Positions 33,725 to 48,000 of a stretch of DNA of 64,000 nucleotides are shown piece after piece. The stretch spans positions 992,001 to 1,056,000 of the forward strand of contig JANCRA010000125.1 in assembly GCA_024362935.1 (NCBI GenBank), in the 5' to 3' direction. The stretch's first letter is position 1; each line of letters starts with the position of its first letter. Both the position numbers and the translations under genes were made by a program. The notes beneath the pieces are model-generated. The model was not told the origin of the DNA. It made no database searches and saw only the letters and a program-made list of their open reading frames with translations. This DNA comes from Setophaga petechia (taxonomy: Eukaryota > Chordata > Aves > Passeriformes > Parulidae).

Positions 33725-36455
33725 GTACTGTTTTCTAGCACTTTGCAAGCTGCTTACCCAATCCCAGTTTTGTGCCGCTTCGTAGTTCGCCGTTCAGAAG
33801 CTGCCGCAGTCTCTGTTTCCCGGAGAAGGGGAAGACGCTTCTTGGCGCGAAGAATCTGGTGTCGTTACGCCGATCGCGGCGTGCTCCGGAGAACAGCTAC
33901 GGCCGAGAGACACCCGGAAGCGGCGCTTAAAGGCACAGTGCTCCGTCTCCTGGTCTTTAGCGTCTCCTGCCGGCTACACCTTAGCAAAAAGCTTTTTCAT
34001 TATGTCTCGCCAGGAGAAACTGTGTCTGTTCACAAAAAACCTCCCATCGTGCTCTAGAGGTTGCAGGCAGGTCTTCAGAGTGTTTTGCAACAAGAAAAAG
34101 TAACTTGTCCAAAAAAGCCATCAATTCGAATGTTCCTGGAAAGGGAAAATGCAGGAGAGCGGATAGGTACTGTTTTCTACCAGTTTGCAAGCTGGACACA
34201 CATTCCCAGTGTTATACTACGATTGACTTTGCAGTGCACTGTAATAATTGCCTATTGTTACTACATCTAAGCCAATAGCGTTTGCATTATATCTCTTCAG
34301 GAGAAACTGTACCAGTTCAGAAAACAACTCTCATTTTTTCTAGAAGTTGCACGGAGGTGTGCAGAGTGTTTTGCAAGAAGCAAAAGAAAGTTGTCCAAAA
34401 CTGCTGCCATTCGAATAGTAATGCGAATGGAAAAGGCAGGAGAGTGGAAAGGTGTTGTTTTCTACCTGTTTGTAAGCTGCTTACACAATCCCAGAGTTGT
34501 GCAGCAATTAGTTTTTCAGTGCACTGTAGTAGGTGCCTCTTTTCACCTGCATATAAGCAAATTGCTTTTTCCCCATGTCTTGCAAAGAGAAACTGAGCCA
34601 GTTCAGAAAATATCTCCCATCGACTTCTAGAGATTGCAGGCAGGTGTGCAGAGTGTTTTGCAAGAAGCCAAAGAAAGTTGTCTAAAATTCTTTCCATTCG
34701 AATAGTAATGTGCATGGAAAAGGCAGGAAGAGTGGAAAGGTACTGTTTTCTATCACTTTGCAAGCTGGGTGCACAATCCCAGTGTTGTGCATCTATTAGC
34801 TTTGCAGTGCACTGCAGTAACTGCCTGTGGTAACCTACATCTAAGCAAAAAGCTTTTTCACTATCTCTCACTAGGAGAAAATGTTCCTGCTCATTAAACA
34901 ACTTCCATTGTGCTGTACAGGTTGCACAGAGGGCTGCAGAATGTTTTGCAGCAAGAAAAAGAAAGTTGTCTAAGACGCATTCCTTCCAAGTATTAATGTG
35001 AAGGGAAAGACAAGAGAGTGGGAAAGTACTGTTTTCTAGCACTTTGCAGGCTGCTAACACAATCCCAGTTCTGTGTACCAATTAACTTGTCACTGCACTG
35101 CAGTAAGTGTTTCTTGTCACCTACATCTAAGCAAATAGCTTTTTCACTATGTCTCGCAAGGAGAAAACCTTCCTGCTCACTAAACATCTCCTAACGTGTT
35201 CTAGAAGTTGCACAGGTGGCTGCAGAGTTTTTTACAACAAGAAAAAGAAAGTTGTCTAAGACGCCTTCCTTTCAAGTATAAATGTGAAGGGAAAGGCAAG
35301 AGAGTGGGAAATTACTGTTTTCTAGCACTTTGCAAGCTGCTAACACAATCCCAGTGCTGTGTAGCAATTAGCTTGTCAGTGCACGGCAGTAAGTGTTTCT
35401 TGATACCTACATCTGAGCAAATAGCTTTTTCACTTTGTCTCGCAAGGGGAAAACGTTGCTGCTCACTAAACAACTTCCATCGTGTTGTAGAAGTTGCACA
35501 GAGGGCTGCAGAGTGTTTTGCAATATGTAAAAGAAAGTTGTCTAAGACGCCTTCCTTTCAAGTATTAATGTGAAGGGAAAGGCAAGAGAGTGGGAAAGTA
35601 CTGTTTTCTAGCATTTTGCAAGCTGCTAACACAATCCCACTGTTGTGTAACAATTAGCTTGTCAGTGCACTGCAGTAAGTGTTTCTTGTCACCTACATCT
35701 AAGCAAATAGCTTTTTCACTATGTCTAGCAAGGAGAAAACCTTCCTGCTCACTAAACATCTCCTAACGTGTACTAGAAGTTGCACAGGTGGCTGCAGAGT
35801 TTTTTACAACAAGAAAAAGAAAGTTGTCTAAGACGCCTTCCTTTCAAGTATTAATGTGAAGGGAAAGGCAAGAGAGTGGGAAAGTACTGTTTTCTAGCAC
35901 TTTGCAAGCTGCTAACACAATCCCAGTGCTGTGTAGCAATTAGCTTTTCAGTGCACTGCAGTAAGTGTTTCTTGTCACCTACATCTAAGCAAATAGCTTT
36001 TTCACTCTGTCTCGCAAGGAGAAAACCTTCCTGCTCACTGAACAACTTCCATCGTGTTCTAGAAGTTGCACAGAGGGCTGCAGAGTTTTATGCAACAAGA
36101 AAAAGAAAGTTTTCTAAGACGCCTTCCTTTCAAGTATTAATGTGAAGGGAAAGGCAAGAGAGTGGGAAAGTACTGTTTTCTAGCACTTTGCAAGCTGCTC
36201 ACACAATCCCAGTTCTGTGTAGCAATTAGCTTTTCAGTGCACTGCAGTAAGTGTTTCTTGTCACCTACATCTAAGCAAATAGCTTTTTCACTATGTCTCG
36301 CAAGGAGAAAACCTTCCTGCTCACTAAACAACTTCCATCGTGTTGTAGAAGTTGCACAGAGGGCTGCAGTGTGTTTTGCAGCAAGAAAAAGAAAGTTGTC
36401 TAAGACGCCTTCCTTTCAAGTATTAATGTGAAGGGAAAGGCAAGAGAGTGGGAAA
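33725..36455 (+). repeat. Higher-order satellite unit 7: B-C-D/E-F + 5 A
   Basis: 2,731 bp. One A copy begins AGTATAAATGTGAAGG with AATTACTG in place of AAGTACTG (near 35311). Confidence 0.92.
33774..33980 (+). promoter_or_regulatory. CpG-rich block of unit 7
   Basis: CpGs intact. The short frame (ATG 34002 to 34103) has a Cys-to-Phe change (GTCTTCAGA) but stays open. Confidence 0.5.
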
Positions 36456-39400
36456 GTACTGTTTTCTAGCACTTTGCAAGCTGCTTACCCAATCCCAGTT
36501 TTGTGCCGCTTCGTAGTTCGCCGTTCAGAAGCTGCCGCAGTCTCTGTTTCCCGGAGAAGGGGAAGACGCTTCTTGGCGCGAAGAATCTGGTGTCGTTACG
36601 CCGATCGCGGCGTGCTCCGGAGAACAGCTACGGCCGAGAGACACCCGGAAGCGGCGCTTAAAGGCACAGTGCTCCCTCTCCTGGTCTTTAGCGTCTCCTG
36701 CCGGCTACACCTTAGCAAAAAGCTTTTTCATTATGTCTCGCCAGGAGAAACTGTGTCTGTTCACAAAAAACCTCCCATCGTGCTCTAGAGGTTGCAGGCA
36801 GCTCTGCAGAGTGTTTTGCAACAAGAAAAAGTAACTTGTCCAAAAAAGCCATCAATTCGAATGTTCCTGGAAAGGGAAAATGCAGGAGAGCGGATAGGTA
36901 CTGTTTTCTACCAGTTTGCAAGCTGGACACACATTCCCAGTGTTATACTACGATTGACTTTGCAGTGCACTGTAATAATTGCCTATTGTTACTACATCTA
37001 AGCCAATAGCGTTTGCATTATATCTCTTCAGGAGAAACTGTACCAGTTCAGAAAACAACTCTCATTTTTTCTAGAAGTTGCACGGAGGTGTGCAGAGTGT
37101 TTTGCAAGAAGCAAAAGAAAGTTGTCCAAAACTGCTGCCATTCGAATAGTAATGCGAATGGAAAAGGCAGGAGAGTGGAAAGGTGTTGTTTTCTATCTGT
37201 TTGTAAGCTGCTTACACAATCCCAGAGTTGTGCAGCAATTAGTTTTTCAGTGCACTGTAGTAGGTGCCTCTTTTCACCTGCATATAAGCAAATTGCTTTT
37301 TCCCCATGTCTTGCAAAGAGAAACTGAGCCAGTTCAGAAAATATCTCCCATCGACTTCTAGAGATTGCAGGCAGGTGTGCAGAGTGTTTTGCAAGAAGCC
37401 AAAGAAAGTTGTCTAAAATTCTTTCCATTCGAATAGTAATGTGCATGGAAAAGGCAGGAAGAGTGGAAAGGTACTGTTTTCTATCACTTTGCAAGCTGGG
37501 TACACAATCCCAGTGTTGTGCATCTATTAGCTTTGCAGTGCACTGCAGTAACTGCCTGTGGTAACCTACATCTAAGCAAAAAGCTTTTTCACTATCTCTC
37601 ACTAGGAGAAAATGTTCCTGCTCATTAAACAACTTCCATTGTGCTGTACAGGTTGCACAGAGGGCTGCAGAATGTTTTGCAGCAAGAAAAAGAAAGTTGT
37701 CTAAGACGCATTCCTTTCAAGTATTAATGTGAAGGGAAAGACAAGAGAGTGGGAAAGTACTGTTTTCTAGCACTTTGCAGGCTGCTAACACAATCGCAGT
37801 GCTGTGTACCAATTAACTTGTCACTGCACTGCAGTAAGTGTTTCTTGTCACCTACATCTAAGCAAATAGCTTTTTCACTATGTCTCGCAAGGAGAAAACC
37901 TTCCTGCTCACTAAACATCTCCTAACGTGTTCTAGAAGTTGCACAGGTGGCTGCAGAGTTTTTTACAACAAGAAAAAGAAAGTTGTCTAAGGCGCCTTCC
38001 TTTCAAGTATAAATAAGAAGGGAAAGGCAAGAGAGTGGGAAAGTACTGTTTTCTAGCACTTTGCAAGCTGCTAACACAATCCCAGTGCTGTGTAGCAATT
38101 AGCTTGTCAGTGCACGGCAGTAAGTGTTTCTTGATACCTACATCTGAGCAAATAGCTTTTTCACTTTGTCTCGCAAGGGGAAAACGTTGCTGCTCACTAA
38201 ACAACTTCCATCGTGTTGTAGAAGTTGCACAGAGGGCTGCAGAGTGTTTTGCAATATGTAAAAGAAAGTTGTCTAAGACGCCTTCCTTTCAAGTTATAAT
38301 GTGAAGGGAAAGGCAAGAGAGTGGGAAAGTACTGTTTTCTAGCATTTTGCAAGCTGCTAACACAATCCCACTGTTGTGTAACAATTAGCTTGTCAGTGCA
38401 CTGCAGTAAGTGTTTCTTGTCACCTACATCTAAGCAAATAGCTTTTTCACTATGTCTAGCAAGGAGAAAACCTTCCTGCTCACTAAACATCTCCTAACGT
38501 GTACTAGAAGTTGCACAGGTGGCTGCAGAGTTTTTTACAACAAGAAAAAGAAAGTTGTCTAAGACGCCTTCCTTTCAAGTATTAATGTGAAGGGAAAGGC
38601 AAGAGAGTGGGAAAGTACTGTTTTCTAGCACTTTGCAAGCTGCTAACACAATCCCAGTGCTGTGTAGCAATTAGCTTTTCAGTGCACTGCAGTAAGTGTT
38701 TCTTGTCACCTACATCTAAGCAAATAGCTTTTTCACTCTGTCTCTCAAGGAGAAAACCTTCCTGCTCACTGAACAACTTCCATCGTGTTCTAGAAGTTGC
38801 ACAGAGGGCTGCAGAGTTTTTTGCAACAAGAAAAAGAAAGTTGTCTAAGACGCCTTCCTTTCAAGTATTAATGTTGATGGAAAGGGAAGAGAGTGGGAAA
38901 GTACTGTTTTCTACCACTTTGCAAGCTGCTAACACAATCGCAGTGCTGTGTAGCAGCTAGCTTTTCAGTGCACTGCAGTAAGTGTTTCTTGTCACCTACA
39001 TCTAAGCAAATAGCTTTTTCACTATGTCTCGCAAGGAGAAAACCTTCCTGCTCACTAAACATCTCCTATCGTGTTCTAGAAGTTGCACAGAGGGCTGCAG
39101 TGTGTTTTGCAACAAGAATAAGAAAGTTGTCTAACATGCCTTCCTTTCAAGTATTAATGTGAAGGGAAAGGCAAGAGAGTGGGAAAGTACTGTTTTCTAG
39201 CACTTTGCAAGCTGCTAACACAATCCCAGTGCTGTCTAGCAATTAGCTTTTAAGTGCACTGCAGTAAGTGTTTCTTGTCACCTACATCTAAGCAAATAGC
39301 TTTTTCACTATGTCTCGCAAGGAGAAAACCTTCCTGCTCACTAAACAACTTCCATCGTGTTGTAGATGTTGCACAGAGGGCTGCCGTGTGTTTTGCAAAA

Positions 39401-40616
39401 TGTAAAAGAAAGTTGTCTAAGACGCCTTCCTTTCAAGTATTAATGTGAATGGAAAGGCAAGAGAGTGGGAAAGTACTCTTTTCTAGCACTTTGCAAGCTG
39501 CTAACACAATTGTAGTGCTGTGTAGCAGTTAGCTTTTCAGTGCATGGCAGAAAGTGTTTCTTGATACCTACATATGAGCAAATAGCTTTTTCACTTTGTC
39601 TCGCAAGGGGAAAACGTTGCTGCTCACTAAACAACTTCCATCCTGTTGTAGAAGTTGCACAGAGGGCTGGAGTGTGTTTTGCAAAATGTAAAAGAAAGTT
39701 GTCTAAGACGCCTTCCTTTCAAGTATTAATGTGAAGGGAAAGGCAAGAGAGTGGGAAAGTACTGTTTTCTACCACTTTGCAAGCTGCTAACAAAATCCCA
39801 GTGCTGTGTAGCAGTTAGCTTTTCAGTGCACTGCAGTAAGTGTTTCTTGTCACCTACATCTAAGCAAATAGCTTTTTCACTCTGTCTCTCAAGGAGAAAA
39901 CCTTCCTGCTCACTAAACATCTCCTATCGTGTTCTAGAAGTTGAAGAGAGTGCTGCAGAGTTTTTTGCAACAAGAAAAAGAAAGTTGTCTAAGACGCCTT
40001 CCTTTCAAGTATTAATGTGAAGGGAAAGGCAAGAGAGTGGGAAAGTACTGTTTTCTAGCACTTTGCAAGCTGCTAACACAATCCCAGTTCTGTGTAGCAA
40101 TTAGCTTTTCAGTGCACTGCAGTAAGTGTTTCTTGTCACCTACATCTAAGCAAATAGCTTTTTCACTCTGTCTCGCAAGGAGAAAACCTTCCTGCTCACT
40201 AAACATCTCCTATCGTGTTCTAGAAGTTGCACAGAGTACTTAAGAGTGTTCTGTAACAAGAAAAAGAAAGTTTTCTAAGACGCCTTCCTTTCAAGTATTA
40301 ATGTGAAGGGAAAGGCAAGAGAGTGGGAAAGTACTGTTTTCTAGCACTTTGCAAGCTGCTAACACAATCCCAGTTCTGTGTAGCAATTATCTTTTCAGTG
40401 CACTGCAGTAAGTGTTTCTTGTCACCTACATCTAAGCAAATAGCTTTTTCACTCTGTCTCGCAAGGAGAAAACCTTCCTGCTCACTAAACAACTTCCATC
40501 GTGTTCTAGAAGTTGCACAGAGGGCTGCAGTGTGTTTTGCAGCAAGAAAAAGAAAGTTGTCTAAGACGCCTTCCTTTCAAGTATTAATGTGAAGGGAAAG
40601 GCAAGAGAGTGGGAAA
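36456..40616 (+). repeat. Higher-order satellite unit 8: B-C-D/E-F + 10 A
   Basis: 4,161 bp. It includes a monomer with CAAGTATAAATAAGAAGG near 38010 and one with CAAGTTATAATG near 38293. A1 and A2 subtypes are mixed. Confidence 0.92.
36505..36711 (+). promoter_or_regulatory. CpG-rich block of unit 8
   Basis: One CpG is lost by G-to-C at 36676 (GCTCCCTCTC). The short frame runs from ATG 36733 to 36834. Confidence 0.5.
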
Positions 40617-43600
40617 GTACTGTTTTCTAGCACTTTGAAAGCTGCTTACCCAATCCCAGTTTTGTGCCGCTTCGTAGTTCGCCGTTCAGAAGCTGCCGCA
40701 GTCTCTGTTTCCCGGAGAAGGGGAAGACGCTTCTTGGCGCGAAGAATCTGGTGCCGTTACGCCGATCGCGGCGTGCTCCGCAGAACAGCTACGGCCGAGA
40801 GACACCCGGAAGCGGCGCTTAAAGGCACAGTGCTCCGTCTCCTGGTCTTTAGCGTCTCCTGCCGGCTACACCTTAGCAAAAAGCTTTTTCATTATGTCTC
40901 GCCAGGAGAAACTGTGTCTGTTCACAAAAAACCGCCCATCGTGCTCTAGAGGTTGCAGGCAGGTCTGCAGAGTGTTTTGCAAGAAGAAAAAGTAACTTGT
41001 CCAAAAAAGCCATCAATTCGAATGTTCCTGGAAAGGGAAAATGCAGGAGAGCGGATAGGTACTGTTTTCTACCAGTTTGCAAGCTGGACACACAATCCCA
41101 GTGTTATACTACGATTGACTTTGCAGTGCACTGTAATAATTGCCTATTGTTACTACATCTAAGCCAATAGCGTTTGCATTATATCTCTTCAGGAGAAACT
41201 GTACCAGTTCAGAAAACAATTCTCATTTTTTCTAGAAGTTGCACGGAGGTGTGCAGAGTGTTTTGCAAGAAGCAAAAGAAAGTTGTCCAAAACTGCTGCC
41301 ATTCGAATAGTAATGCCAATGGAAAAGGCAGGAGAGTGGAAAGGTGTTGTTTTCTATCTGTTTGTAAGCTGCTTACACAATCCCAGAGTTGTGCAGCAAT
41401 TAGTTTTTCAGTGCACTGTAGTAGGTGCCTCTTTTCACCTGTATATAAGCAAATTGCTTTTTCCCCATGTCTTGCAAAGAGAAACTGAGCCAGTTCAGAA
41501 AATATCTCCCATCGACTTCTAGAGATTGCAGGCAGGTGTGCAGAGTGTTTTGCAAGAAGCCAAAGAAAGTTGTCTAAAATTCTTTCCATTCGAATAGTAA
41601 TGTGCATGGAAAAGGCAGGAAGAGTGGAAAGGTACTGTTTTCTATCACTTTGCAAGCTGGGCACACAATCCCAGTGTTGTGCATCTATTAGCTTTGCAGT
41701 GCACTGCAGTAACTGCCTGTGGTAACCTACATCTAAGCAAAAAGCTTTTTCACTATCTCTCACTAGGAGAAAATGTTCCTGCTCATTAAACAACTTCCAA
41801 TGTGCTGTACAGGTTGCACAGAGGGCTGCAGAATGTTTTGCAGCAAGAAAAAGAAAGTAGTCAAAGACGCATTCCTTTCAAGTATTAATGTGAAGGGAAA
41901 GGCAAGAGAGTGGGAAAGTACTGTTTTCTAGCACTTTGCAGGCTGCTAACACAATCCCAGTGCTGTGTACCAATTAACTTGTCACTGCACTGCAGTAAGT
42001 GTTTCTTGTCACCTACATCTAAGCAAATAGCTTTTTCACTATGTCTCGCAAGGAGAAAACCTTCCTGCTCACTAAACATCTCCTAACGTGTTCTAGAAGT
42101 TGCACAGGTGGCTGCAGAGTTTTTTACAACAAGAAAAAGAAAGTTGTCTAAGACGCCTTCCTTTCAAGTATAAATGTGAAGGGAAAGGCAAGAGAGTGGG
42201 AAAGTACTGTTTTCTATCACTTTGCAAGCTGCTAACACAATCGCAGTGCTGTGTAGCAATTAGCTTGTCAGTGCACGGCAGTAAGTGTTTCTTGATACCT
42301 ACATCTGAGCAAATAGCTTTTTCACTTTGTCTCGCAAGGGGAAAACGTTGCTGCTCACTAAACAACTTCCATCGTGTTGTAGATGTTGCAGAGAGGGCTG
42401 CAGTGTGTTTTCAACAAGAAAAAGAAAGCTGTCTAAGACGCCTTCCTTTCAAGTATTAATGTGAAGGGAAAGGCAAGAGAGTGGGAAAGTACTGTTTTCT
42501 AGCACTTTGCAGGCTGCTAACACAATCCCAGTTCTGTGTAGCAATTAGCTTTTCAGTGCACTGCAGTAAGTGTTTCTTGTCACCTACATCTAAGCAAATA
42601 GCTTTTTCACTATGTCTCGCAAGGAGAAAACCTTTCTGCTCACTAAACAACTTCCATCGTGTTGTAGATGTTGCACAGAGGGCTGCAGAGTGTTTTGTAA
42701 CAAGAAAAAGAAAGTTGTCTAAAACGCCTTCCTTTCAAGTATTAATGTGAATGGAAAGGCAAGAGAGTGGGAAAGTACTGTTTTCTACCACTTTGCGAGC
42801 TGTTAACACAATCCCAGTGCTGTGTAGTGATTAGCTTTTAAGTGCACTGCAGTAAGTGTTTCTTGTCACCTACATCTAACAAAAAGCTTTTTCACTATGT
42901 CTCGCAAGGAGAAAACCTTCCTGCTCATTAAACATCTCCTATCGTGTTCTAGAAGTTGCACAGAGGGCTGCAGTGTGTTCTGTAACAAGAAAAAGAAAGT
43001 TGTCTAAGACGCCTTCCTTTCAAGTATTAATGTGAAGGGAAAGGCAAGAGAGTTGAAAGTACTGTTTTCTAGTACTTTGCAAGCTGCTAACACAATCGCA
43101 GTGCTGTGTAGCAGTTAGCTTGTCAGTGCACGGCAGTAAGTGTTTCTTGATACCTACATCTGAGCAAATAGCTTTTTCACTTTGTCTCGCAAGGGGAAAA
43201 CGTTGCTGCTCACTAAACAACTTCCATCGTGTTGTAGAAGTTGCACAGAGGGCTGCAGAGTGTTTTGCAATATGTAAAAGAAAGTTGTCTAAGACGCCTT
43301 CCTTTCAAGTATTAATGTGAAGGGAAAGGCAAGAGAGTGGGAAAGTACTGTTTTCTAGCATTTTGCAAGCTGCTAACACAATCCCACTGTTGTGTAACAA
43401 TTAGCTTGTCAGTGCACTGCAGTAAGTGTTTCTTGTCACCTACATCTAAGCAAATAGCTTTTTCACTATGTCTAGCAAGGAGAAAACCTTCCTGCTCACT
43501 AAACATCTCCTAACGTGTACTAGAAGTTGCACAGGTGGCTGCAGAGTTTTTTACAACAAGAAAAAGAAAGTTGTCTAAGACGCCTTCCTTTCAAGTATTA

Positions 43601-45060
43601 ATGTGAAGGGAAAGGCAAGAGAGTGGGAAAGTACTGTTTTCTAGCACTTTGCAAGCTGCTAACACAATCCCAGTGCTGTGTAGCAATTAGCTTTTCAGTG
43701 CACTGCAGTAAGTGTTTCTTGTCACCTACATCTAAGCAAATAGCTTTTTCACTCTGTCTCTCACGGAGAAAACCTTCCTGCTCACTGAACAACTTCCATC
43801 GTGTTCTAGAAGTTGCACAGAGGGCTGCAGAGTTTTTTGCAACAAGAAAAAGAAAGTTGTCTAAGACGCCTTCCTTTCAAGTATTAATGTTGATGGAAAG
43901 GGAAGAGAGTGGGAAAGTACTGTTTTCTATCACTTTGCAAGCTGCTAACACAATCGCAGTGCTGTGTAGCAGCTAGCTTTTCAGTGCACTGCAGTAAGTG
44001 TTTCTTGTCACCTACATCTAAGCAAATAGCTTTTTCACTATGTCTCGCAAGGAGAAAACCTTCCTGCTCACTAAACATCTCCTATCGTGTTCTAGAAGTT
44101 GCACAGAGGGCTGCAGTGTGTTTTGCAACAAGAATAAGAAAGCTGTCTAACATGCCTTCCTTTCAAGTATTAATGTGAAGGGAAAGGCAAGAGAGTGGGA
44201 AAGTACTGTTTTCTAGCACTTTGCAAGCTGCTAACACAATCCCAGTGCTGTCTAGCAATTAGCTTTTAAGTGCACTGCAGTAAGTGTTTCTTGTCACCTA
44301 CATCTAAGCAAATAGCTTTTTCACTATGTCTCGCAAGGAGAAAACCTTCCTGCTCACTAAACAACTTCCATCGTGTTGTAGATGTTGCACAGAGGGCTGC
44401 CGTGTGTTTTGCAAAATGTAAAAGAAAGTTGTCTAAGACGCCTTCCTTTCAAGTATTAATGTGAATGGAAAGGCAAGAGAGTGGGAAAGTACTGTTTTCT
44501 AGCACTTTGCAAGCTGCTAACACAATTGCAGTGCTGTGTAGCAGTTAGCTTGTCAGTGCATGGCAGTAAGTGTTTCTTGATACCTACATATGAGCAAATA
44601 GCTTTTTCACTTTGTCTCGCAAGGGGAAAACGTTGCTGCTCACTAAACAACTTCCATCCTGTTGTAGAAGTTGCACAGAGGGCTGGAGTGTGTTTTGCAA
44701 AATATAAAAGAAAGTTGTCTAAGACGCCTTCCTTTCAAGTATTAATGTGAAGGGAAAGGCAAGAGAGTGGGAAAGTACTGTTTTCTACCACTTTGCAAGC
44801 TGCTAACACAATCCCAGTGCTGTGTAGCAGTTAGCTTTTCAGTGCACTGCAGTAAGTGTTTCTTGTCACCTACATCTAAGCAAATAGCTTTTTCACTCTG
44901 TCTCGCAAGGAGAAAACCTTCCTGCTCACTAAACAACTTCCATCGTGTTCTAGAAGTTGCACAGAGGGCTGCAGTGTGTTTTGCAGCAAGAAAAAGAAAG
45001 TTGTCTAAGACGCCTTCCTTTCAAGTATTAATGTGAAGGGAAAGGCAAGAGAGTGGGAAA
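40617..45060 (+). repeat. Higher-order satellite unit 9: B-C-D/E-F + 11 A
   Basis: 4,444 bp. It carries private indels: CATCTAACAAAAAGC (one G missing, near 42878) and AGAGTTGAAAGTACTG (one base missing, near 43051). Both recur in unit 14, and the second also in unit 10. Confidence 0.92.
40666..40872 (+). promoter_or_regulatory. CpG-rich block of unit 9
   Basis: Has GGTGCCGTTACG (GGTGTCG in most) and CTCCGCAG, both shared with unit 13. The short frame runs from ATG 40894 to 40995. Confidence 0.5.
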
Positions 45061-48000
45061 GTACTGTTTTCTAGCACTTTGAAAGCTGCTTACCCAATTC
45101 CAGTTTTGTGCCGCTTCGTAGTTCGCCGTTCAGAAGCTGCCGCAGTCTCTGTTTCCCGGAGAAGGGGAAGACGCTTCTTGGCGCGAAGAATCTGGTGTCG
45201 TTACGCCGATCGCGGCGTGCTCCGGAGAACAGCTACGGCCGAGAGACACCCGGAAGCGGCGCTTAAAGGCACAGTGCTTTTTCTCCTGGTCTTTAGCGTC
45301 TCCTGCCGGCTACACCTTAGCAAAAACCTTTTTCATTATGTCTCGCCAGGAGAAACTGTGTCTGTTCACAAAAAACCGCCCATCGTGCTCTAGAGGTTGC
45401 AGGCAGGTCTGCAGAGTGTTTTGCAACAAGAAAAAGTAACTTGTCCAAAAAAGCCATCAATTCGAATGTTCCTGGAAAGGGAAAATGCAGGAGAGCGGAT
45501 AGGTACTGTTTTCTACCAGTTTGCAAGCTGGACACACAATCCCAGTGTTATACTACGATTGACTTTGCAGTGCACTGTAATAATTGCCTATTGTTACTAC
45601 ATCTAAGCCAATAGCGTTTGCATTATATCTCTTCAGGAGAAACTGTACCAGTTCAGAAAACAACTCTCATTTTTTCTAGAAGTTGCACGGAGGTGTGCAG
45701 AGTGTTTTGCAAGAAGCAAAAGAAAGTTGTCCAAAACTGCTGCCATTCGAATAGTAATGCCAATGGAAAAGGCAGGAGAGTGGAAAGGTGTTGTTTTCTA
45801 TCTGTTTGTAAGCTGCTTACACAATCCCAGAGTTGTGCAGCAATTAGTTTTTCAGTGCACTGTAGTAGGTGCCTCTTTTCACCTGCATATAAGCAAATTG
45901 CTTTTTCCCCATGTCTTGCAAAGAGAAACTGAGCCAGTTCAGAAAATATCTCCCATCGACTTCTAGAGATTGCAGGCAGGTGTGCAGAGTGTTTTGCAAG
46001 AAGCCAAAGAAAGTTGTCTAAAATTCTTTCCATTCGAATAGTAATGTGCATGGAAAAGGCAGGAAGAGTGGAAAGGTACTGTTTTCTATCACTTTGCAAG
46101 CCACGCACACAATCCCAGTGTTGTGCATCTATTAGCTTTGCAGTGCACTGCAGTAACTGCCTGTGGTAACCTACATCTAAGCAAAAAGCTTTTTCACTAT
46201 CTCTCACTAGGAGAAAATGTTCCTGCTCATTAAACAACTTCCAATGTGCTGTACAGGTTGCACAGAGGGCTGCAGAATGTTTTGCAGCAAGAAAAAGAAA
46301 GTTGTCAAAGACGCATTCCTTTCAAGTATTAATGTGAAGGGAAAGGCAAGAGAGTGGGAAAGTACTGTTTTCTAGCACTTTGCAGGCTGCTAACACAATC
46401 CCAGTGCTGTGTACCAATTAACTTGTCACTGCACTGCAGTAAGTGTTTCTTGTCACCTACATCTAAGCAAATAGCTTTTTCACTATGTCTCGCAAGGAGA
46501 AAACCTTCCTGCTCACTAAACATCTCCTAACGTGTTCTAGAAGTTGCACAGGTGGCTGCAGAGTTTTTTACAACAAGAAAAAGAAAGTTGTCTAAGACGC
46601 CTTCCTTTCAAGTATAAATGTGAAGGGAAAGGCAAGAGAGTGGGAAAGTACTGTTTTCTATCACTTTGCAAGCTGCTAACACAATCGCAGTGCTGTGTAG
46701 CAATTAGCTTGTCAGTGCACGGCAGTAAGTGTTTCTTGATACCTACATCTGAGCAAATAGCTTTTTCACTTTGTCTCGCAAGGGGAAAACGTTGCTGCTC
46801 ACTAAACAACTTCCATCGTGTTGTAGAAGTTGCACAGAGGGCTGCAGTGTGTTTTCAACAAGAAAAAGAAAGCTGTCTAAGACGCCTTCCTTTCAAGTAT
46901 TAATGTGAAGGGAAAGGCAAGAGAGTGGGAAAGTACTGTTTTCTACCACTTTGCAAGCTGCTAACACAATCGCAGTGCTGTGTAGCAATAAGCTTTTCAG
47001 TGCACTGCAGTAAGTGTTTCTTGTTACCTACATCTAAGCAAATAGCTTTTTCACTATGTCTCGCAAGGAGAAAACCTTCCTGCTCACTAAACATCTCCTA
47101 TCGTGTTCTAGATGTTGCACAGAGTGCTGCAGAGTGTTTTGTAACAAGAAAAAGAAAGTTGTCTAAAACCCCTTCCTTTCAAGTATTAATGTGAAGGGAA
47201 AGGCAGGAGAGTGGGAAAGTACTGTTTTCTACCACTTTGCGAGCTGCTAACACAATCCCAGTTCTGTGTAGCAATTAGCTTTTCAGGGCGCTGCAGTAAT
47301 TGTTTCTTGTCACCTACATCTAAGCAAATAGCTTTTTCACTCTGTCTCGCAAGGAGAAAACCTTCCTGCTCATTAAACATCTCCTATCGTGTTCTAGAAG
47401 TTGCACAGAGGGCTGCAGTGTGTTCTGTAACAAGAAAAAGAAAGTTGTCTAAGACGCCTTCCTTTCAAGTATTAATGTGAAGGGAAAGGCAAGAGAGTTG
47501 AAAGTACTGTTTTCTAGCACTTTGCAAGCTGCTAACACAATCGCAGTGCTGTGTAGCAGTTAGCTTGTCAGTGCACGGCAGTAAGTGTTTCTTGATACCT
47601 ACATCTGAGCAAATAGCTTTTTCACTTTGTCTCGCAAGGGGAAAACGTTGCTGCTCACTAAACAACTTCCATCGTGTTGTAGAAGTTGCACAGAGGGCTG
47701 CAGAGTGTTTTGCAATATGTAAACGAAAGTTGTCTAAGACGCCTTCCTTTCAAGTATTAATGTGAAGGGAAAGGCAAGAGAGTGGGAAAGTACTGTTTTC
47801 TAGCATTTTGCAAGCTGCTAACACAATCCCACTGTTGTGTAACAATTAGCTTGTCAGTGCACTTCAGTAAGTGTTTCTTGTCACCTACATCTAAGCAAAT
47901 AGCTTTTTCACTATGTCTAGCAAGGAGAAAACCTTCCTGCTCACTAAACATCTCCTAACGTGTACTAGAAGTTGCACAGGTGGCTGCAGAGTTTTTTACA

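Noticed and set aside
34317..35081. A 254-codon minus-strand frame, and similar 194-codon frames elsewhere
   Set aside because: They span D/E, F and A monomers in reverse and arise from low stop density in the reverse complement. Their length changes whenever a monomer is lost or gained.
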